From positions 1-64,000 of the forward strand of contig NZ_JACEOL010000055.1 of the NCBI RefSeq assembly GCF_013868055.1: 64,000 bases of DNA. Direction: 5' to 3'. Position numbers and translations under genes: made by a program. Within the stretch, counting starts at the first letter, position 1. The number at the start of each line of letters is the position of its first letter. Positions 45,846 to 55,056 of the stretch are shown here, one piece after another. The stretch is from Thermoactinomyces mirandus. Lineage in GTDB: Bacteria > Bacillota > Bacilli > Thermoactinomycetales > Thermoactinomycetaceae. The notes below the pieces were generated by a model. It was given only the letters and a program-made list of their open reading frames with translations, did not search any database and was not told the origin of the DNA.

Positions 45846-46005
45846 ATGGCAAGAATGGTAAAGAAAGTAGTAAGTTTTATCCGTGGTTGGGTGCCGCCGT
45901 GTCCAAGATGTGGTAAAGCTGAAAATGTGGAAAGAAATGATAGCGGCCGGTAAGGGTTGGTGGATTTGCTCCAAGTGTGATGTTTACTTTAACAACCAAG
46001 ACTAA
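45846..46005 (+). pseudogene. zinc-ribbon miniprotein, module copy 1, frame-broken
   Basis: ATG 45846 follows AAGGAGAGG. It reads a basic start and CPRCGKAENVERND, then stops at TAA 45951-45953. One base further the frame continues KGWWICSKCDVYFNNQD to TAA 46005. Joined, it is a roughly 52-residue CxxC...CxxC zinc ribbon very like the intact 40-residue protein at 52789-52911. The break is a +1 shift outside any homopolymer. Confidence 0.7.
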
Positions 46006-46044
46006 AGCCCTCTATGGGGGATTCTTTATAGAAAGGTGGTCTTT

Positions 46045-46625
46045 ATGGGGAAATTTCTTCGTCCGGAAGAGGCTTTCATGTTTGGTTATAAGCCTGCTTG
46101 TGCCTGTCAATCGGGTAATCCCCGATTAAAACCGTATTTGGACAAGTTATTGGAAAAAGGATATCCCAATGTATTTGGTTGGAATATCCTTCGTGATGAC
46201 TACACTTTTTTTCACAACGAAGAGACAAACAAAAGTTTTTAGAGCAGATGGAAGGGGTAAAGATTAATTCACCAGAGTATTGCAGAATATCTGGGCATAC
46301 ATTCGGTTTTCCGCCTAAGTCTATAGAGTATTTTGTTAAATGTTGGGATATGGAACAAAAAGGGGAAGACGTAAGCAAACTAAAAAAAGGGAAATTAGGG
46401 ATAAACTGTTCGGGGTTTATGTTCGTCATTCATATCGACATCTTTGTTGAAGATATAATGTGGATGTGGGAAACATACAAACATCCTGAAGCGGTAAAAT
46501 ATGAAACTTTCATTCGGTATAAGAAAGATTATTTTTACGTTAAATTTGGAGACGTCGAATACCTGATACAAGTAGAAAATGAAATCAGGGAACGTATGGC
46601 GACAGATACGGAAGGGGTAATTTGA
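46045..46625 (+). pseudogene. module protein copy 1 (paralogue of 52924-53448), frame-broken
   Basis: ATG 46045 follows AAGGTGG. It reads EEAFMFGYKPACACQ and DDYTFFHNEETNKSF, then TAG at 46240. Adding one T to the run 46236-46240 gives FLEQMEG and continues to 46625, a protein of about 192 residues. It aligns with the 174-residue protein at 52924 throughout: EAFxxGxKPA, SPEYCRISGHTFGFPPKSIEYF against SSEYHRLLGLTLGYPPSAVEFF, and DIMWMW against DDMWNQ. Function unknown. The single lesion in a T-run could be a sequencing error. Confidence 0.7.
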
Positions 46626-46760
46626 ACGGTTGATAAACATGGTTAGTCCGATTCGGACTTATTTTTTTGTTTGTAGACAGTCGGGGTGTTTGCGGAAATT
46701 CCACCATTCCTGCAAATAGAATATTTAGAGTGCAAAACGTGATTGGTACAAAATAAGCTG

Positions 46761-46789
46761 AGGTCTTCCAAAACAGGAAGGCCTTTTCT
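46761..46789 (+). terminator. intrinsic terminator upstream of uvrB
   Basis: 9-bp stem AGGTCTTCC/GGAAGGCCT (one G-T pair), then TTTTC. Confidence 0.65.
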
Positions 46790-46801
46790 GCATTTGAATC
46801 T

Positions 46802-46840
46802 GGAACAAACGTTCTGAACTCTATATCCGTATGTTATAAT
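46802..46840 (+). promoter_or_regulatory. LexA box and extended -10 promoter of uvrBA
   Basis: GGAACAAACGTTCT (46802-46815) fits the Gram-positive SOS box CGAAC-N4-GTTCG in all eight inner positions of its half-sites. TGTTATAAT (46832-46840) is an extended -10, and the box covers the -35 region. uvrBA is LexA-controlled in B. subtilis. Confidence 0.8.
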
Positions 46841-46868
46841 ACTTTCATGTGGAAATGAGGTGAATCGG

Positions 46869-48848
46869 ATGAAAAATCAGTTTCAACTGGTATCTGAATT
46901 TCAACCGCAAGGAGACCAGCCACAGGCAATCGAAAAACTGGTGAAGAAAATTCAGGCCGGCAACCGGTTCCAAACGCTCCTTGGAGCAACCGGGACTGGT
47001 AAAACCTTTACCATGGCCCAAACGATTGCCCGTGTAAACAAACCGACCCTGGTGATTGCGCACAACAAGACCCTGGCTGCCCAATTATGCGGGGAGCTGA
47101 AAGAATTTTTTCCGCATAATGCAGTCGAATACTTTGTCAGTTATTATGATTATTATCAACCTGAAGCCTATATTCCGGCAACGGATACCTATATAGAAAA
47201 AGATGCTTCCATCAATGATGAGATTGATAAACTTCGCCACTCGGCGACCAGCGCCTTGTTTGAACGGCGGGATGTGATTATCGTTTCCAGTGTTTCCTGC
47301 ATTTATGGTCTGGGTTCGCCAAGTGAATACCGGGATCTGGTTCTTTCCCTGCGTGTCGGCATGGAAAGGGACCGGAACCAGGTTCTTCGCAAACTGGTAG
47401 ATATCCAATATGAACGGAACGATATCAACTTTGTCCGGGGAACGTTCCGGGTTCGGGGCGATGTTGTGGAAATATTCCCGGTCACGCGAAGTGAGCAGGC
47501 GGTCCGGGTCGAGTTTTTTGGCGATGAAATTGAACGGATTCGTGAAATTGATGTCGTTACGGGAGAAATACTTGGTGAAAGGGAACATGTGGCGATTTTC
47601 CCGGCTTCCCACTATATCACCCGCTCGGAAGTGATGGAAAAAGCGCTTAAGGGGATTGAACAGGAACTGGAAGAGCGGTTGGCGGAACTGAAGAGTCAGG
47701 GAAAACTGCTGGAAGCCCAGCGGCTTGAACAGCGAACCAGATATGATCTGGAAATGATGCGGGAAGTGGGTTTCTGTTCCGGAATTGAAAATTATTCCCG
47801 CCATCTGGTAGGCAAGAAGCCGGGAGAGGCTCCCTATACCCTGCTGGATTTTTTCCCGGACGATTTTTTGATCATTGTCGATGAATCCCATGTAACCATC
47901 CCGCAGATTCACGGGATGTACAATGGGGACCAGGCACGCAAAAACATGCTGATTAAGCATGGATTTCGACTCCCCTCCGCCAGGGATAACCGGCCGCTTC
48001 AATTTAGCGAGTTTGAAGAAAAGATTCATCAAATCCTGTTTGTTTCAGCTACTCCGGGGCCGTATGAACTGGAAAAATCGCCGGAAGTGGTCGAACAGAT
48101 TATCCGCCCGACCGGGCTGTTGGACCCAAAAATCCATATTCATCCGATTAAAGGGCAAATTGACCATTTAATTGGTGAAATCCATAAACGGATTGAACGT
48201 GATGAGCGGGTGCTTGTAACAACACTTACCAAAAAAATGGCAGAAGATTTGACGGATTACCTGAAAGAAATGGGAATCAAGGTTCGTTATTTGCATTCGG
48301 ATATAAAAACGATTGAGCGGATGGAGATCCTGCGTGATCTCCGGTTGGGCGAATTTGACGTTTTGATTGGAATCAATCTGTTACGGGAAGGACTTGATTT
48401 ACCGGAAGTTTCTCTGGTGGCCATTTTGGATGCCGATAAGGAAGGCTTTTTGCGTTCTGATCGTTCATTGATCCAGACGATTGGCCGGGCAGCACGCAAT
48501 GCCCAGGGTGAAGTGATCATGTATGCGGACACCATCACCAGGTCGATGAAAACAGCGATTGATGAAACAGAGCGCCGGCGTCAGATCCAAATTGCTTATA
48601 ACCAAAAACACGGAATTGTCCCCCGAACCATTCAGAAAAAAGTGCGCGATGTGATCGAAGCTACTAAAGTGGCGGAACAAACAGCTGAATATATCACTGG
48701 GAAGAAAGTGAAAAAGATGAGCAAACAGGAACGGAACAAATTGATCAAAAGGCTGGAAAAGGAAATGAAACAGTTCGCCAGGGAACTCAACTTCGAACGC
48801 GCAGCCGAATTACGGGATCTGATCATAGAATTGAAAGCGGAGGGTTAA
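46869..48848 (+). CDS. uvrB: excinuclease ABC subunit B
   Basis: Damage-verifying helicase of nucleotide excision repair. ATG 46869 follows GAGGTGA; a GTG at 46860 overlaps it. 659 residues: Walker [13 protein letters not shown], the beta-hairpin region [37 protein letters not shown], helicase motifs ending QTIGRAARN, and the C-terminal UVR domain that binds UvrA/UvrC. Confidence 0.98.
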   Translation: MKNQFQLVSEFQPQGDQPQAIEKLVKKIQAGNRFQTLLGATGTGKTFTMAQTIARVNKPTLVIAHNKTLAAQLCGELKEFFPHNAVEYFVSYYDYYQPEAYIPATDTYIEKDASINDEIDKLRHSATSALFERRDVIIVSSVSCIYGLGSPSEYRDLVLSLRVGMERDRNQVLRKLVDIQYERNDINFVRGTFRVRGDVVEIFPVTRSEQAVRVEFFGDEIERIREIDVVTGEILGEREHVAIFPASHYITRSEVMEKALKGIEQELEERLAELKSQGKLLEAQRLEQRTRYDLEMMREVGFCSGIENYSRHLVGKKPGEAPYTLLDFFPDDFLIIVDESHVTIPQIHGMYNGDQARKNMLIKHGFRLPSARDNRPLQFSEFEEKIHQILFVSATPGPYELEKSPEVVEQIIRPTGLLDPKIHIHPIKGQIDHLIGEIHKRIERDERVLVTTLTKKMAEDLTDYLKEMGIKVRYLHSDIKTIERMEILRDLRLGEFDVLIGINLLREGLDLPEVSLVAILDADKEGFLRSDRSLIQTIGRAARNAQGEVIMYADTITRSMKTAIDETERRRQIQIAYNQKHGIVPRTIQKKVRDVIEATKVAEQTAEYITGKKVKKMSKQERNKLIKRLEKEMKQFARELNFERAAELRDLIIELKAEG

Positions 48849-48854
48849 TGAAAA

Positions 48855-51731
48855 ATGGCGCAAGAGAATATTGTGGTGCGTGGCGCGCGTGTGCATAACC
48901 TGAAAAACATTCATGTAACGATTCCGCGCGACAAATTTGTAGTTGTTACAGGAATAAGCGGTTCCGGGAAATCTTCTCTGGCTTTTGACACCATTTATGC
49001 GGAAGGACAGCGGCGTTATGTGGAGTCCCTCTCCGCTTACGCAAGGCAATTCCTGGGCCAGATGGACAAACCGGATGTCGATGCGATTGATGGATTATCC
49101 CCGGCGATTTCCATTGATCAGAAGACAACCAGCCGCAATCCCCGGTCAACGGTCGGGACGGTTACGGAAATTTATGATTACTTGCGGTTGCTGTTTGCCC
49201 GGATTGGGCGTGCCTACTGCCCTGAACACGGGATTGAAATTGCTTCACAAACCGTTCAGCAAATGGTGGACCGGATCATGGAATTGCCGGAACGTTCCCG
49301 GATTCAGATCCTGGCTCCGATCGTAAAAGGTCGAAAAGGGGAGCATGCGAAACTGCTCAAGGAGATTGGCCGGCAAGGATATGTACGAGTGCGGGTGGAC
49401 GGAGAACTTCGGGAACTGTCAGAGGAAATCAAACTGGAAAAAAACAGGAAGCATACCATCGAAGTGGTTGTTGACCGCATCATTGTCAAACCGGGCATTG
49501 AGACCCGGCTGACGGATTCCGTGGAAACAGCCCTGGAATTAAGCGGCGGAGAAGTGCTTTGCGACATTATCGGCGGAGACGAGCTGCTGTTCAGTTCCAG
49601 CCTCGCTTGTCCGGAATGCGGCTTCAGCATTGATGAACTGTCTCCCCGGATGTTTTCTTTTAACAGTCCTTATGGCGCCTGCCCCACCTGTGACGGTTTG
49701 GGAAGCCGCATGGAAATCGACCCGCAGCTGGTTATTCCGGACCCATCCCTCTCGCTTTCCGAAGGCGCGATTGAGCCTTGGTCCTCTTCGATCAACGGTT
49801 ACTATCGGCAACTTCTCGCGTCATTATGTGAATACTACGGAATTGACATGGACAAACCGTTCCAGGAATTAAATAAAAAGGAAAAAGAGATTATTCTGTA
49901 TGGTTCCAAGGAACCGATTCCTTTCAGATACCGGAACGATGCCGGCTTTGTCCGGGAAACGACGACCCGATTTGAAGGGGTGGTCAACAATCTGAGCCGG
50001 CGCTTTAAAGAAACCGGTTCGGACGCAACCCGCGAGTACCTGGAAACCTATATGACAACCAAGGCCTGTCCGACCTGCAAGGGAGCGCGACTGAAGAAGG
50101 AAATATTGAATGTGTTTGTAGGCGGCAAAAATATCGATTACGTTACCCGTTTATCGATCAGGGAAGCCCTTCAATTTTTCGAGTCACTCACTTTGTCGGA
50201 AAAGGAAATGAAAATTGCCCGTCAGGTGTTGAAGGAAATTCGCAACCGGCTGGGGTTTCTTGTAAATGTGGGACTGGACTACCTCAATCTGTCCCGGTCG
50301 GCGGGTACCCTGTCTGGCGGGGAAGCCCAGCGGATTCGTCTGGCCACACAGATCGGGTCCAGTTTGATGGGGGTTCTGTATATTTTGGATGAACCCAGTA
50401 TCGGCCTTCATCAGAGGGATAATAACCGTTTGATTGCCACATTGGAAAAGATGAGGGATTTGGGGAATACCCTGATTGTTGTGGAACACGATGAGGATAC
50501 CATGCTGGCCTGCGATTATATTATTGACATTGGCCCCGGGGCCGGCGCCTATGGCGGACAGGTTATTGCTGCCGGTACCCCCCAGGAAGTCATGCAGAAT
50601 AAACATTCGCTTACCGGTGACTATTTAAGTGGCCGGCGTTTTATCCCGGTCCCTCGCAAGCGGAGAAAGCCAAACGGAAAATGGGTAACCGTCAAGGGGG
50701 CAGAGGAGAATAACCTTAAAAAGATTGATGTCTCTTTCCCGCTGGGTGTGTTCACTTGCGTGACAGGAGTATCCGGTTCCGGGAAAAGTACGTTGGTCAA
50801 CGAAATTCTGTTAAAGGCGCTGGCTCGTAAACTGAACAGGGCAAAAGCTTTGCCGGGCAAACACAAAAAAATAGAAGGGATCGAGCACCTCGAGAAGATC
50901 ATCAATATCGACCAGTCACCGATCGGGCGAACCCCGCGCTCAAACCCGGCAACCTATACCGGAGTGTTTGATGATATCCGCGAAGTTTTTGCTGCTACCC
51001 AGGAAGCCAAGGTAAGGGGATACAAGAAAGGACGTTTCAGTTTCAATGTCAAGGGCGGGCGTTGTGAAGCATGCCGCGGGGATGGCATTATCAAGATTGA
51101 GATGCATTTCCTGCCCGATGTTTATGTCCCGTGTGAACAGTGCAAAGGGAAACGTTATAACCGGGAAACATTGGACATTAGATACAAGGGAAAAAATGTA
51201 TCTGATGTCCTGGAAATGACGGTTGAGGAAGCATTGGAGTTTTTCGCCAACATTCCCCGGATCAAACGAAAATTGCAGACTCTGTATGATGTCGGGTTAG
51301 GATATATAAAACTGGGGCAGCCGGCAACAACCTTGTCCGGCGGAGAGGCACAACGGGTGAAACTGGCTTCCGAGCTGTACAAGCGCAGCAGGGGACGCAC
51401 TTTGTACCTGCTGGACGAACCGACGACCGGCCTTCATATTGATGATATCGCACGCTTATTGAAAGTGTTGGAACGTCTTGTTGAAAACGGTGATACTGTG
51501 GTCGTGATTGAGCATAATCTGGATGTGATCAAAACGGCGGACTATCTGATTGACCTGGGTCCCGAAGGCGGGGTTGGGGGCGGAACGGTTGTGGCCAGGG
51601 GAACGCCTGAAGAGGTTGCCAAAACAAAAGGTTCATATACAGGCCGGTTTCTGGCTCCCATTCTGAAAAGAGACAAGGAACGAATGGAAAAAGTGCTTGC
51701 CGAACGGGAAAAAGTTCTTAAGTCCATGTAA
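48855..51731 (+). CDS. uvrA: excinuclease ABC subunit A
   Basis: Damage-recognition ABC ATPase of nucleotide excision repair. Start ATG 48855, 6 bp after uvrB, with GGAGGG upstream. 958 residues with two ABC modules: Walker [12 protein letters not shown] and [11 protein letters not shown], signatures [12 protein letters not shown] and [12 protein letters not shown], zinc modules CPECG/CPTC and [17 protein letters not shown], and Walker [13 protein letters not shown] and [12 protein letters not shown]. Complete; co-transcribed with uvrB from the SOS promoter. Confidence 0.98.
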   Translation: MAQENIVVRGARVHNLKNIHVTIPRDKFVVVTGISGSGKSSLAFDTIYAEGQRRYVESLSAYARQFLGQMDKPDVDAIDGLSPAISIDQKTTSRNPRSTVGTVTEIYDYLRLLFARIGRAYCPEHGIEIASQTVQQMVDRIMELPERSRIQILAPIVKGRKGEHAKLLKEIGRQGYVRVRVDGELRELSEEIKLEKNRKHTIEVVVDRIIVKPGIETRLTDSVETALELSGGEVLCDIIGGDELLFSSSLACPECGFSIDELSPRMFSFNSPYGACPTCDGLGSRMEIDPQLVIPDPSLSLSEGAIEPWSSSINGYYRQLLASLCEYYGIDMDKPFQELNKKEKEIILYGSKEPIPFRYRNDAGFVRETTTRFEGVVNNLSRRFKETGSDATREYLETYMTTKACPTCKGARLKKEILNVFVGGKNIDYVTRLSIREALQFFESLTLSEKEMKIARQVLKEIRNRLGFLVNVGLDYLNLSRSAGTLSGGEAQRIRLATQIGSSLMGVLYILDEPSIGLHQRDNNRLIATLEKMRDLGNTLIVVEHDEDTMLACDYIIDIGPGAGAYGGQVIAAGTPQEVMQNKHSLTGDYLSGRRFIPVPRKRRKPNGKWVTVKGAEENNLKKIDVSFPLGVFTCVTGVSGSGKSTLVNEILLKALARKLNRAKALPGKHKKIEGIEHLEKIINIDQSPIGRTPRSNPATYTGVFDDIREVFAATQEAKVRGYKKGRFSFNVKGGRCEACRGDGIIKIEMHFLPDVYVPCEQCKGKRYNRETLDIRYKGKNVSDVLEMTVEEALEFFANIPRIKRKLQTLYDVGLGYIKLGQPATTLSGGEAQRVKLASELYKRSRGRTLYLLDEPTTGLHIDDIARLLKVLERLVENGDTVVVIEHNLDVIKTADYLIDLGPEGGVGGGTVVARGTPEEVAKTKGSYTGRFLAPILKRDKERMEKVLAEREKVLKSM

Positions 51732-51734
51732 GAT

Positions 51735-51764
51735 CAATAATCATGAACCAGACCGGGTAAACTA
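51735..51764 (+). promoter_or_regulatory. possible forespore (sigma-F/G) promoter of the SASP gene
   Basis: GGGTAAACTA (51755-51764) fits the sigma-F -10 pattern GGNNANANTW; AATA at 51736-51739 is a poor -35 about 15 bp upstream. The context, directly before a spore-protein gene, raises the odds. Confidence 0.4.
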
Positions 51765-51811
51765 ATGAATGCAAGACGGCATCACCAACCTGCTGCAAAG
51801 GAGTGAGTCGA

Positions 51812-52021
51812 ATGGCAAGAAAAAACAGGCTTGTCGTTCCAGGTGCCAAAGATTCACTGGAGCAAATGAAACAAGAAATCGCTCAGGAATTCGGTGTAGA
51901 GCTGGGAGCTGATTCGACGGCACGCGCCAATGGTTCAGTAGGTGGAGAGATGACAAAACGTCTTGTAGCGCTGGGTTCCCAAATGATGGAACAGTCAGCA
52001 AACAGAAAAGCAGGGGAGTAA
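51812..52021 (+). CDS. alpha/beta-type small acid-soluble spore protein
   Basis: 69-residue DNA-binding spore protein that protects forespore DNA and is degraded by GPR at germination. AAAGGAG precedes ATG 51812. The family core reads [19 protein letters not shown] (GPR cleavage site around EFGV), then [17 protein letters not shown]. It identifies the organism as an endospore former. Its stop codon lies inside the following terminator. Confidence 0.96.
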   Translation: MARKNRLVVPGAKDSLEQMKQEIAQEFGVELGADSTARANGSVGGEMTKRLVALGSQMMEQSANRKAGE

Positions 52022-52033
52022 TTCTCCCCTGCT
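52009..52033 (+). terminator. stem-loop overlapping the SASP stop codon
   Basis: GCAGGGGAG/CTCCCCTGC, 9-bp stem around TAATT, which includes the stop codon. The same 25 bases recur at 53436-53460. Here no T-run follows. Confidence 0.65.
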
Positions 52034-52065
52034 GAGGCTGTTGACAAAAGAAGGTCAACAGCCTC
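52034..52065 (+). other. second hairpin after the SASP gene
   Basis: 12-bp perfect stem GAGGCTGTTGAC/GTCAACAGCCTC with an 8-nt loop, followed by ATATAAAAAC. It may back up the preceding terminator or mark an insertion boundary. Confidence 0.6.
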
Positions 52066-52122
52066 ATATAAAAACCTGACTAATAGGGGGTTAGAATTTC
52101 ATGTAAGCTGAGTAGATTATGA

Positions 52123-52436
52123 TCAATATTTTTGCATTCTCTCTAGCAACATTTTTTCTATCCGTTCAAACAGTTCATCAGTACTGATTATAAGTCTGTG
52201 GAATTCTCCGGCCATGTTGATGGATTTTGTCAAAATCTGCTCTGCATTCTCTGGCCTTCTTTTTTCTCTATGATATGAATGGAACTTGTATAAGGATAAT
52301 AATGATCACCGTAATACAATTTGATCACTCCTCCTGCTATAAATATCAAGCCAAGGAAATAACTCCAATCAGACAACAGACAGCCCATGACAAGCGCCAA
52401 TAGAGTTTGTGGAACTATTACAAATATTTAACTCAT
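52123..52436 (-). pseudogene. small membrane protein gene with nonsense and frame lesions
   Basis: ATG 52436 (AAGGTGTGG upstream) is followed by AGT and TAA, then an open frame IFVIVPQTLLALVMGC and LIFIAGGVIKLYYGDHYY with two hydrophobic segments. At the six-base run 52260-52265 the frame must slip by -1 to continue RRPENAEQILTKSINMAGEF and a charged helix ending MLLERMQKY. Restored, about 104 residues: two membrane helices and a coiled-coil-like tail. An internal TTG at 52319 with AGGAGG could restart translation. Unknown function. Confidence 0.5.
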
Positions 52437-52576
52437 TTAAACCACACCTTTTTTTACATCCTGTTTCCGCTGTGTAAAAATCGCTTGTTCTTCCCAAGAG
52501 GATTTAAAGACCTGAGTGATCAATTCCCTAGTTTTGAGGCTTGACATATTTGAAGAAATTTTCTGTTCTGTGTCAT
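52437..52576 (-). pseudogene. small ORF upstream of the broken membrane protein gene
   Basis: Reads NMSSLKTRELITQVFKSSWE and ends KKGVV one base from the next start. The only ATG with a good ribosome site (52576, after GGGGAGGG) is out of frame by one base, so the gene seems broken near its start. Weak evidence. The flanking stretch 52577-52788 shows no gene. Confidence 0.25.
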
Positions 52577-52788
52577 TTCCCTCCCCATTATATGTGGAAC
52601 GTGGGCTCTGACCGCCAACATCCATAAGATGCTGGGGTGTCTATATTACTGAACCTTCTCACCCATGAACCAACTTTTCATTGAATATTAAAAATATTAA
52701 ATCTATAATTGAACTGCGGCCGCAACAAATGTTCTCTATTCGTTACTCTTAAGCCGTTTATTAAAAAATGAATGAGGAGGTTAAACAA

Positions 52789-52911
52789 ATGAGCAAACCT
52801 ACGTGTCCAAAATGTGGGGAAGATGAAAAAATCGTACGTGCTGGCGAACATTATGGATGTCAAGTATGTGGTGAATACTTTAAAGCGAACGGTGAGCCGT
52901 ACAAAAAGTGA
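52789..52911 (+). CDS. zinc-ribbon miniprotein, module copy 2 (intact)
   Basis: 40 residues from ATG 52789, with GAGGAGG upstream. Two knuckles, CPKCGEDE and CQVCGEYF, about 17 residues apart form a rubredoxin-like zinc ribbon; the tail is NGEPYKK. It lies 12 bp before the 174-residue module protein, so the two are surely co-translated. The family is unnamed to me. It is the intact homologue of the broken gene at 45846. Confidence 0.8.
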   Translation: MSKPTCPKCGEDEKIVRAGEHYGCQVCGEYFKANGEPYKK

Positions 52912-52923
52912 GGAACAAGGAAC

Positions 52924-53448
52924 ATGGAAGAAATACGAATCATGGTAGATCATGAAGCTTTTTTGATGGGAATCAAGCCTGCGCTTTGCAGGCAAATGAT
53001 TCCACAGTTGGAAGAGTTGATGCCGCAATTAGAGAAGTATCCCTATATGATCGACGAAGACGGTACTTACCTTTTTTTTCAAAACCAGGAGCTGATGAAT
53101 AACTATTTGGCGAGATTGTCTAACATAGAGTGGGGATCTTCAGAGTATCACAGGTTACTAGGTTTAACGCTGGGCTATCCACCATCAGCGGTCGAATTTT
53201 TCCTGGACAAGCTAACTGACCATTCTTTGTACCAATACAGTGTCAATGTTGGTTACGCGGGTTACAGATTTGTGGCACATGTGAGTGACCTGCATCACAT
53301 TATTGATGACATGTGGAACCAACATAAAGTGGAAGAAAAAACACGGCTAGGCGTCGGTTCTGAGTTGTATTATATTGGTTATAGAGACTATGAAGAGCTG
53401 CAAAAATTTGTTACGGAAGTCAGGAGAGAACTTGTAGCAGGGGAGTAA
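52924..53448 (+). CDS. module protein copy 2, unknown family (174 residues)
   Basis: Soluble 174-residue protein, no signal peptide or membrane segment. Blocks shared with the broken copy at 46045: HEAFLMGIKPA near the N-terminus, GTYLFFQNQE, SSEYHRLLGLTLGYPPSAVEFF in the middle, YRFVAHVSDLHHIIDDMW, and a basic C-terminal helix. I recognise no catalytic motif. Tight pairing with a zinc-ribbon protein in both copies suggests the two act together. It ends AGE inside a terminator identical to that of the SASP gene. Confidence 0.8.
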   Translation: MEEIRIMVDHEAFLMGIKPALCRQMIPQLEELMPQLEKYPYMIDEDGTYLFFQNQELMNNYLARLSNIEWGSSEYHRLLGLTLGYPPSAVEFFLDKLTDHSLYQYSVNVGYAGYRFVAHVSDLHHIIDDMWNQHKVEEKTRLGVGSELYYIGYRDYEELQKFVTEVRRELVAGE

Positions 53449-53466
53449 TTCTCCCCTGCTTTTTAT
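53436..53466 (+). terminator. intrinsic terminator overlapping the module stop codon
   Basis: GCAGGGGAG/CTCCCCTGC, 9-bp stem with loop TAATT (including the stop codon), then TTTTTAT. The 25-nt core is identical to 52009-52033. Confidence 0.85.
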
Positions 53467-53467
53467 G

Positions 53468-53701
53468 TTAACACCATCCCAGATCACAATCACTGGCATA
53501 AGAAGCAGGATAGGAACGGGCTGGTGGGGTTTTTAAAGAGTAGATATCTCCATTTTCAATCCGGTACCCCTCACTTAACTGCGCGTACTCACTTTTTAAC
53601 GGGAAAGAGCCGATTGCCTGCCCGCTGTGATATAGCACTATTTTCCCGTTTTCAATCTTTCCCGAGATATCAGCTGTAATTTTCCGGTGTAATTTCGCCA
53701 T
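53468..53701 (-). CDS. small hypothetical protein, 77 residues
   Basis: ATG 53701 has AGGAGGT 9 nt upstream on the minus strand. The product opens MAKLHRKITADISGKIENGK, has a beta-rich middle (IVLYHSGQAIGSFPLKSEY) and ends with two Cys (SDCDLGWC). No known domain. It converges on the module gene and has a long AT-rich promoter region behind it. Confidence 0.65.
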   Translation of the reverse strand: MAKLHRKITADISGKIENGKIVLYHSGQAIGSFPLKSEYAQLSEGYRIENGDIYSLKTPPARSYPASYASDCDLGWC

Positions 53702-54003
53702 GAAAGAGCGACCTCCTGAGCAGGTTGTTTTCTGAACAATACTTCAGCCATTAGGATGAGCCGCTTTCCTTCGGTTTATACTGATCAGCTGATATTCTTT
53801 GGTATATATAAAATACCATGATATTATATTGTAGTCAATATTAATTTATATTAATTATAATATCAAATTATATATTTGATAATATTAATTATTCATGATT
53901 GCATGATGTATCCTCCGGATGAATATGTTATATTGGCAGGTAAAAGGAAGAAATCATGGTAAAATGAATATGGGGAAAAACATATCCAAAAAGGGGGAGT
54001 ATC
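53702..54003. other. 302-bp very AT-rich divergent intergenic region
   Basis: Positions about 53800-53900 are almost pure A/T, with an imperfect palindrome centred near 53871 (ATCAAAT/ATTTGAT plus flanking matches). It separates the divergent genes at 53701 and 54004 and probably holds both promoters; I cannot assign them. Confidence 0.4.
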
Positions 54004-54417
54004 ATGTTCTCATATGCAGTGGATGTAAAAGGATCCATGGAACAAGTACTCAATCGCCTGGAGAAAATAATTGAAGAGAATAAATTGCGACTGTTGTGGA
54101 AATATGACATTGCCACAAAATTGTTTGAGCAAGGGATTCAGTTTACACACCCTTACTACATTTTGGAACTGTCCCACGAGGATTTGACGAAACGTTTGTT
54201 GACCGAGCATCCGGAAAGCGGTTTTTTACTTCCCGCCAAATGTATGGTCTACCAGGATGAAGAAAGAGATGTGGTACGGATTGGCGTTCTTCGTCCTACC
54301 GTACTGGCTGAAGAAGTGGATAATGAACAGGTAAAGGTACTGGCGCAGCAATTGGAAGAAAAATTGATCGAAATGGTTAACCAATGTACAGCAGAAGAAA
54401 AAGTATCTCTGGATTGA
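54004..54417 (+). CDS. DUF302-family protein
   Basis: 137 residues behind AGGGGGAG. It matches the DUF302 layout: an alpha/beta opening (SYAVDVKGSMEQVLNRLEKI), a central YYILELSHEDLTKRLL in place of the usual ILxxCNP block, then FLLPAKCMVYQDEERDVVRIG. The usual Cys-Asn-Pro is absent. Members are small soluble proteins of unknown function. Confidence 0.75.
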   Translation: MFSYAVDVKGSMEQVLNRLEKIIEENKLRLLWKYDIATKLFEQGIQFTHPYYILELSHEDLTKRLLTEHPESGFLLPAKCMVYQDEERDVVRIGVLRPTVLAEEVDNEQVKVLAQQLEEKLIEMVNQCTAEEKVSLD

Positions 54418-54425
54418 TGAAACAC

Positions 54426-54472
54426 AAGCTTGTGTGGTTCCGGATGGTACCGGCGAAGCACAAGCTTTTTTA
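54426..54472 (+). terminator. intrinsic terminator after the DUF302 gene
   Basis: 9-bp stem AAGCTTGTG/CACAAGCTT with a 24-nt loop, then TTTTT. Confidence 0.75.
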
Positions 54473-54613
54473 TTCGATAAAGCGTGTGACAAACCAGGCC
54501 TTGGTTGAAGGCGGGTTTTGGCAGAGAAGTGGCCGGATTGGGATATAACGGGAATTCTTTATATTCTTTTTAAGAAAATAGGGTATTAGATATCAAGAAA
54601 GGAGGAGACCGCC

Positions 54614-54949
54614 ATGAAAATACTGTTGAAAATTGTTGCAGGTGCGGTCGCTGTATTCCTTGCGTCAGAGATGATTACGGGGATCAAAGTCGAGAGCTGG
54701 AAAACCGCTTTTCTGGCGGCAATTGTACTTGCGGTTATCAATCTGGTGATCAGGCCATTGCTCATCTTTTTAACGCTGCCAATCAATATTCTTACGCTTG
54801 GCTTATTTTCATTGGTCATTAATGCATTGATGTTTTGGCTTACCGGTTCGTTGGTGGAAGGATTTTTCGTGGACGGGTTTGTGCCCGCTTTTCTCGGGGC
54901 CCTGATTATGACAATTGCCAACTGGATTGTCAATCGGTTTGTGGATTAA
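54614..54949 (+). CDS. YvlD-like four-helix membrane protein (phage holin family 4)
   Basis: 111 residues, AAGGAGG upstream. Four membrane helices with the family blocks VINLVIRPLLIFLTLPINI and LGLFSLVINALMFW. In B. subtilis yvlD lies next to hprK, as here (two genes away). YvlD belongs to a cell-envelope stress group there; the holin name comes from distant phage relatives and does not imply lysis. Confidence 0.9.
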   Translation: MKILLKIVAGAVAVFLASEMITGIKVESWKTAFLAAIVLAVINLVIRPLLIFLTLPINILTLGLFSLVINALMFWLTGSLVEGFFVDGFVPAFLGALIMTIANWIVNRFVD

Positions 54950-55025
54950 GTCCAGGCAGAGTGATACGGACATGCGAAATCCAGGATTGTTTGGAAAAAA
55001 TGCGATTTTTAGTCTTTTTTCTGCA

Positions 55026-55055
55026 GCAAAAAGGCTTGTGTTTTCCACAAGCCTT
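55026..55055 (-). terminator. intrinsic terminator of the sortase-DUF84 operon
   Basis: 10-bp perfect stem AAGGCTTGTG/CACAAGCCTT, loop of 5; the T-run lies on the minus strand. The flanking 54999-55020 (GGAAAAAATGCGATTTTTAG) resembles the left end of repeats A and C and may be a degenerate copy. Confidence 0.8.
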
Positions 55056-55056
55056 G

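Noticed and set aside
54614-54949. Prophage or lysis cassette (holin name)
   Set aside because: The protein is the chromosomal YvlD type next to hprK; no other phage genes are present.
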